NCBI GenBank assembly: GCA_003454975.1
Contig: DMST01000026.1
Coordinates: 11,693 to 16,896 of the forward strand
DNA from: Cytophagales bacterium
GTDB taxonomy: Bacteria > Bacteroidota > Bacteroidia > Cytophagales > Cyclobacteriaceae
Length of the DNA: 5,204 nucleotides
Direction: 5' to 3'
Below the pieces are notes generated by a model. The model worked only from the letters and a program-made list of their open reading frames with translations, had not been told where the DNA came from and searched no databases. The position numbers and the translations under genes are program-made. Every line of letters starts with the position of its first letter. Within the stretch, counting starts at the first letter, position 1. Below are positions 4,769 through 5,204 of the stretch, in pieces.

Positions 4769-5204
4769 TTACTCCGCAGCGGCGATGGGCTTTTCCAGGT
4801 CCTCGCCTTTGATCTTGGCGCGGATCTTGGCCTCCAGTTCGTCCATCAGCTCGGGGTTGTCCAGGATCAGATTTTTCACCGCGTCGCGGCCCTGGCCTAG
4901 CTTGCTGTCCATGTAGCTGAACCACGAGCCGGACTTCTTGATGATGGCCAGCTCTACGCCCAGGTCCAGAATCTCGCCTACCTTGGAGATTCCCTGACCG
5001 TACATGATGTCGAACTCTACCATTTTGAAAGGAGGGGCCACCTTGTTTTTTACCACCTTCACTCGGGTACGGTTACCCGTTACGTTGTCGGGACCTTCTT
5101 TGATCTGGCCGATCCGGCGGATGTCCAACCGCACGGAAGCATAGAACTTGAGGGCGTTACCACCAGTAGTGGTTTCGGGGTTACCGAACATGACGCCGAT
5201 CTTC
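4769..5204 (-). CDS. recA: RecA recombinase (C-terminal part)
   Basis: These are the last 144 or so codons of RecA, the ATP-dependent strand-exchange protein that also triggers SOS-repressor self-cleavage. The gene runs off the right edge of the window. The visible part starts in the DNA-binding loop L2 (KIGVMFGNPETTTGGNALKFY). It continues through the nearly invariant ASVRLDIRRIG and TRVKVVKNKVAPPFK, then the C-terminal domain (ISKVGEILDLGVELAIIKKSGSWFSYMDSKLGQGRDAVKNLI). The Met at 5189-5191 is internal (VMFGNPETT), not a start. The tail after the C-terminal domain is short, ending LEKPIAAAE, without the long acidic tail of E. coli RecA. It has its own terminator 27 bp downstream, so it is not part of the adjacent sensory operon despite sharing its direction. 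Identity is secure from L2 alone. Confidence 0.98.
   Translation of the reverse strand, partial: KIGVMFGNPETTTGGNALKFYASVRLDIRRIGQIKEGPDNVTGNRTRVKVVKNKVAPPFKMVEFDIMYGQGISKVGEILDLGVELAIIKKSGSWFSYMDSKLGQGRDAVKNLILDNPELMDELEAKIRAKIKGEDLEKPIAAAE

Noticed and set aside
4680..4925. Open frames on both strands over the recA 3' end and its terminator
   Set aside because: Both run through the terminator hairpin and overlap the secure RecA frame.

Overview
The window looks like chromosomal DNA from a member of the Bacteroidota. A Lewinella-like or other Saprospiria-type organism is my guess, not a demonstrated placement. The reasons are a DUF4159 protein of the kind common in that phylum, start codons without clear Shine-Dalgarno sequences, AT-rich tandem spacer repeats, and a hypothetical protein ending in CPPDC that resembles Bacteroidota proteins I remember. 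No RNA gene, CRISPR array or complete transposon is visible.

Left part, + strand (1-1045): the 3' end of a HAD-superfamily phosphatase/phosphomutase gene is followed after 44 bp by an exported DUF4159 protein. Next comes a 225-bp spacer with a short dispersed-type repeat and a direct repeat. A lone IS3-type OrfA transposase gene (1271-1639) follows. It keeps an in-frame A-AAA-AAG slippery heptamer near its 3' end but has no OrfB after it. Its last codons and stop lie inside a heptameric tandem repeat (1627-1665).

Middle part, - strand (4545 down to 1677): four tightly packed genes look like one operon. In transcription order they are a 247-aa hypothetical protein ending in CPPDC, a 7-TM membrane protein, a short one-TM HisKA_3 histidine kinase, and a NarL/FixJ-type response regulator. 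The last three overlap by 10 bp and 4 bp. The kinase has no recognisable input domain, so the 7-TM protein is a plausible sensory partner. A perfect 13-bp inverted repeat straddles the start codon of the 7-TM gene. The first two genes are strikingly AT-rich, while most of the kinase and all of the regulator are GC-rich. The change falls near the 5' end of the kinase gene, which suggests an exchangeable sensor module joined to a resident signalling core. This operon is the best candidate for an undescribed system here.

Right part, - strand (5204 down to 4769): the C-terminal portion of recA runs off the window edge. It is followed by a clear intrinsic terminator and a spacer leading to the sensory operon.
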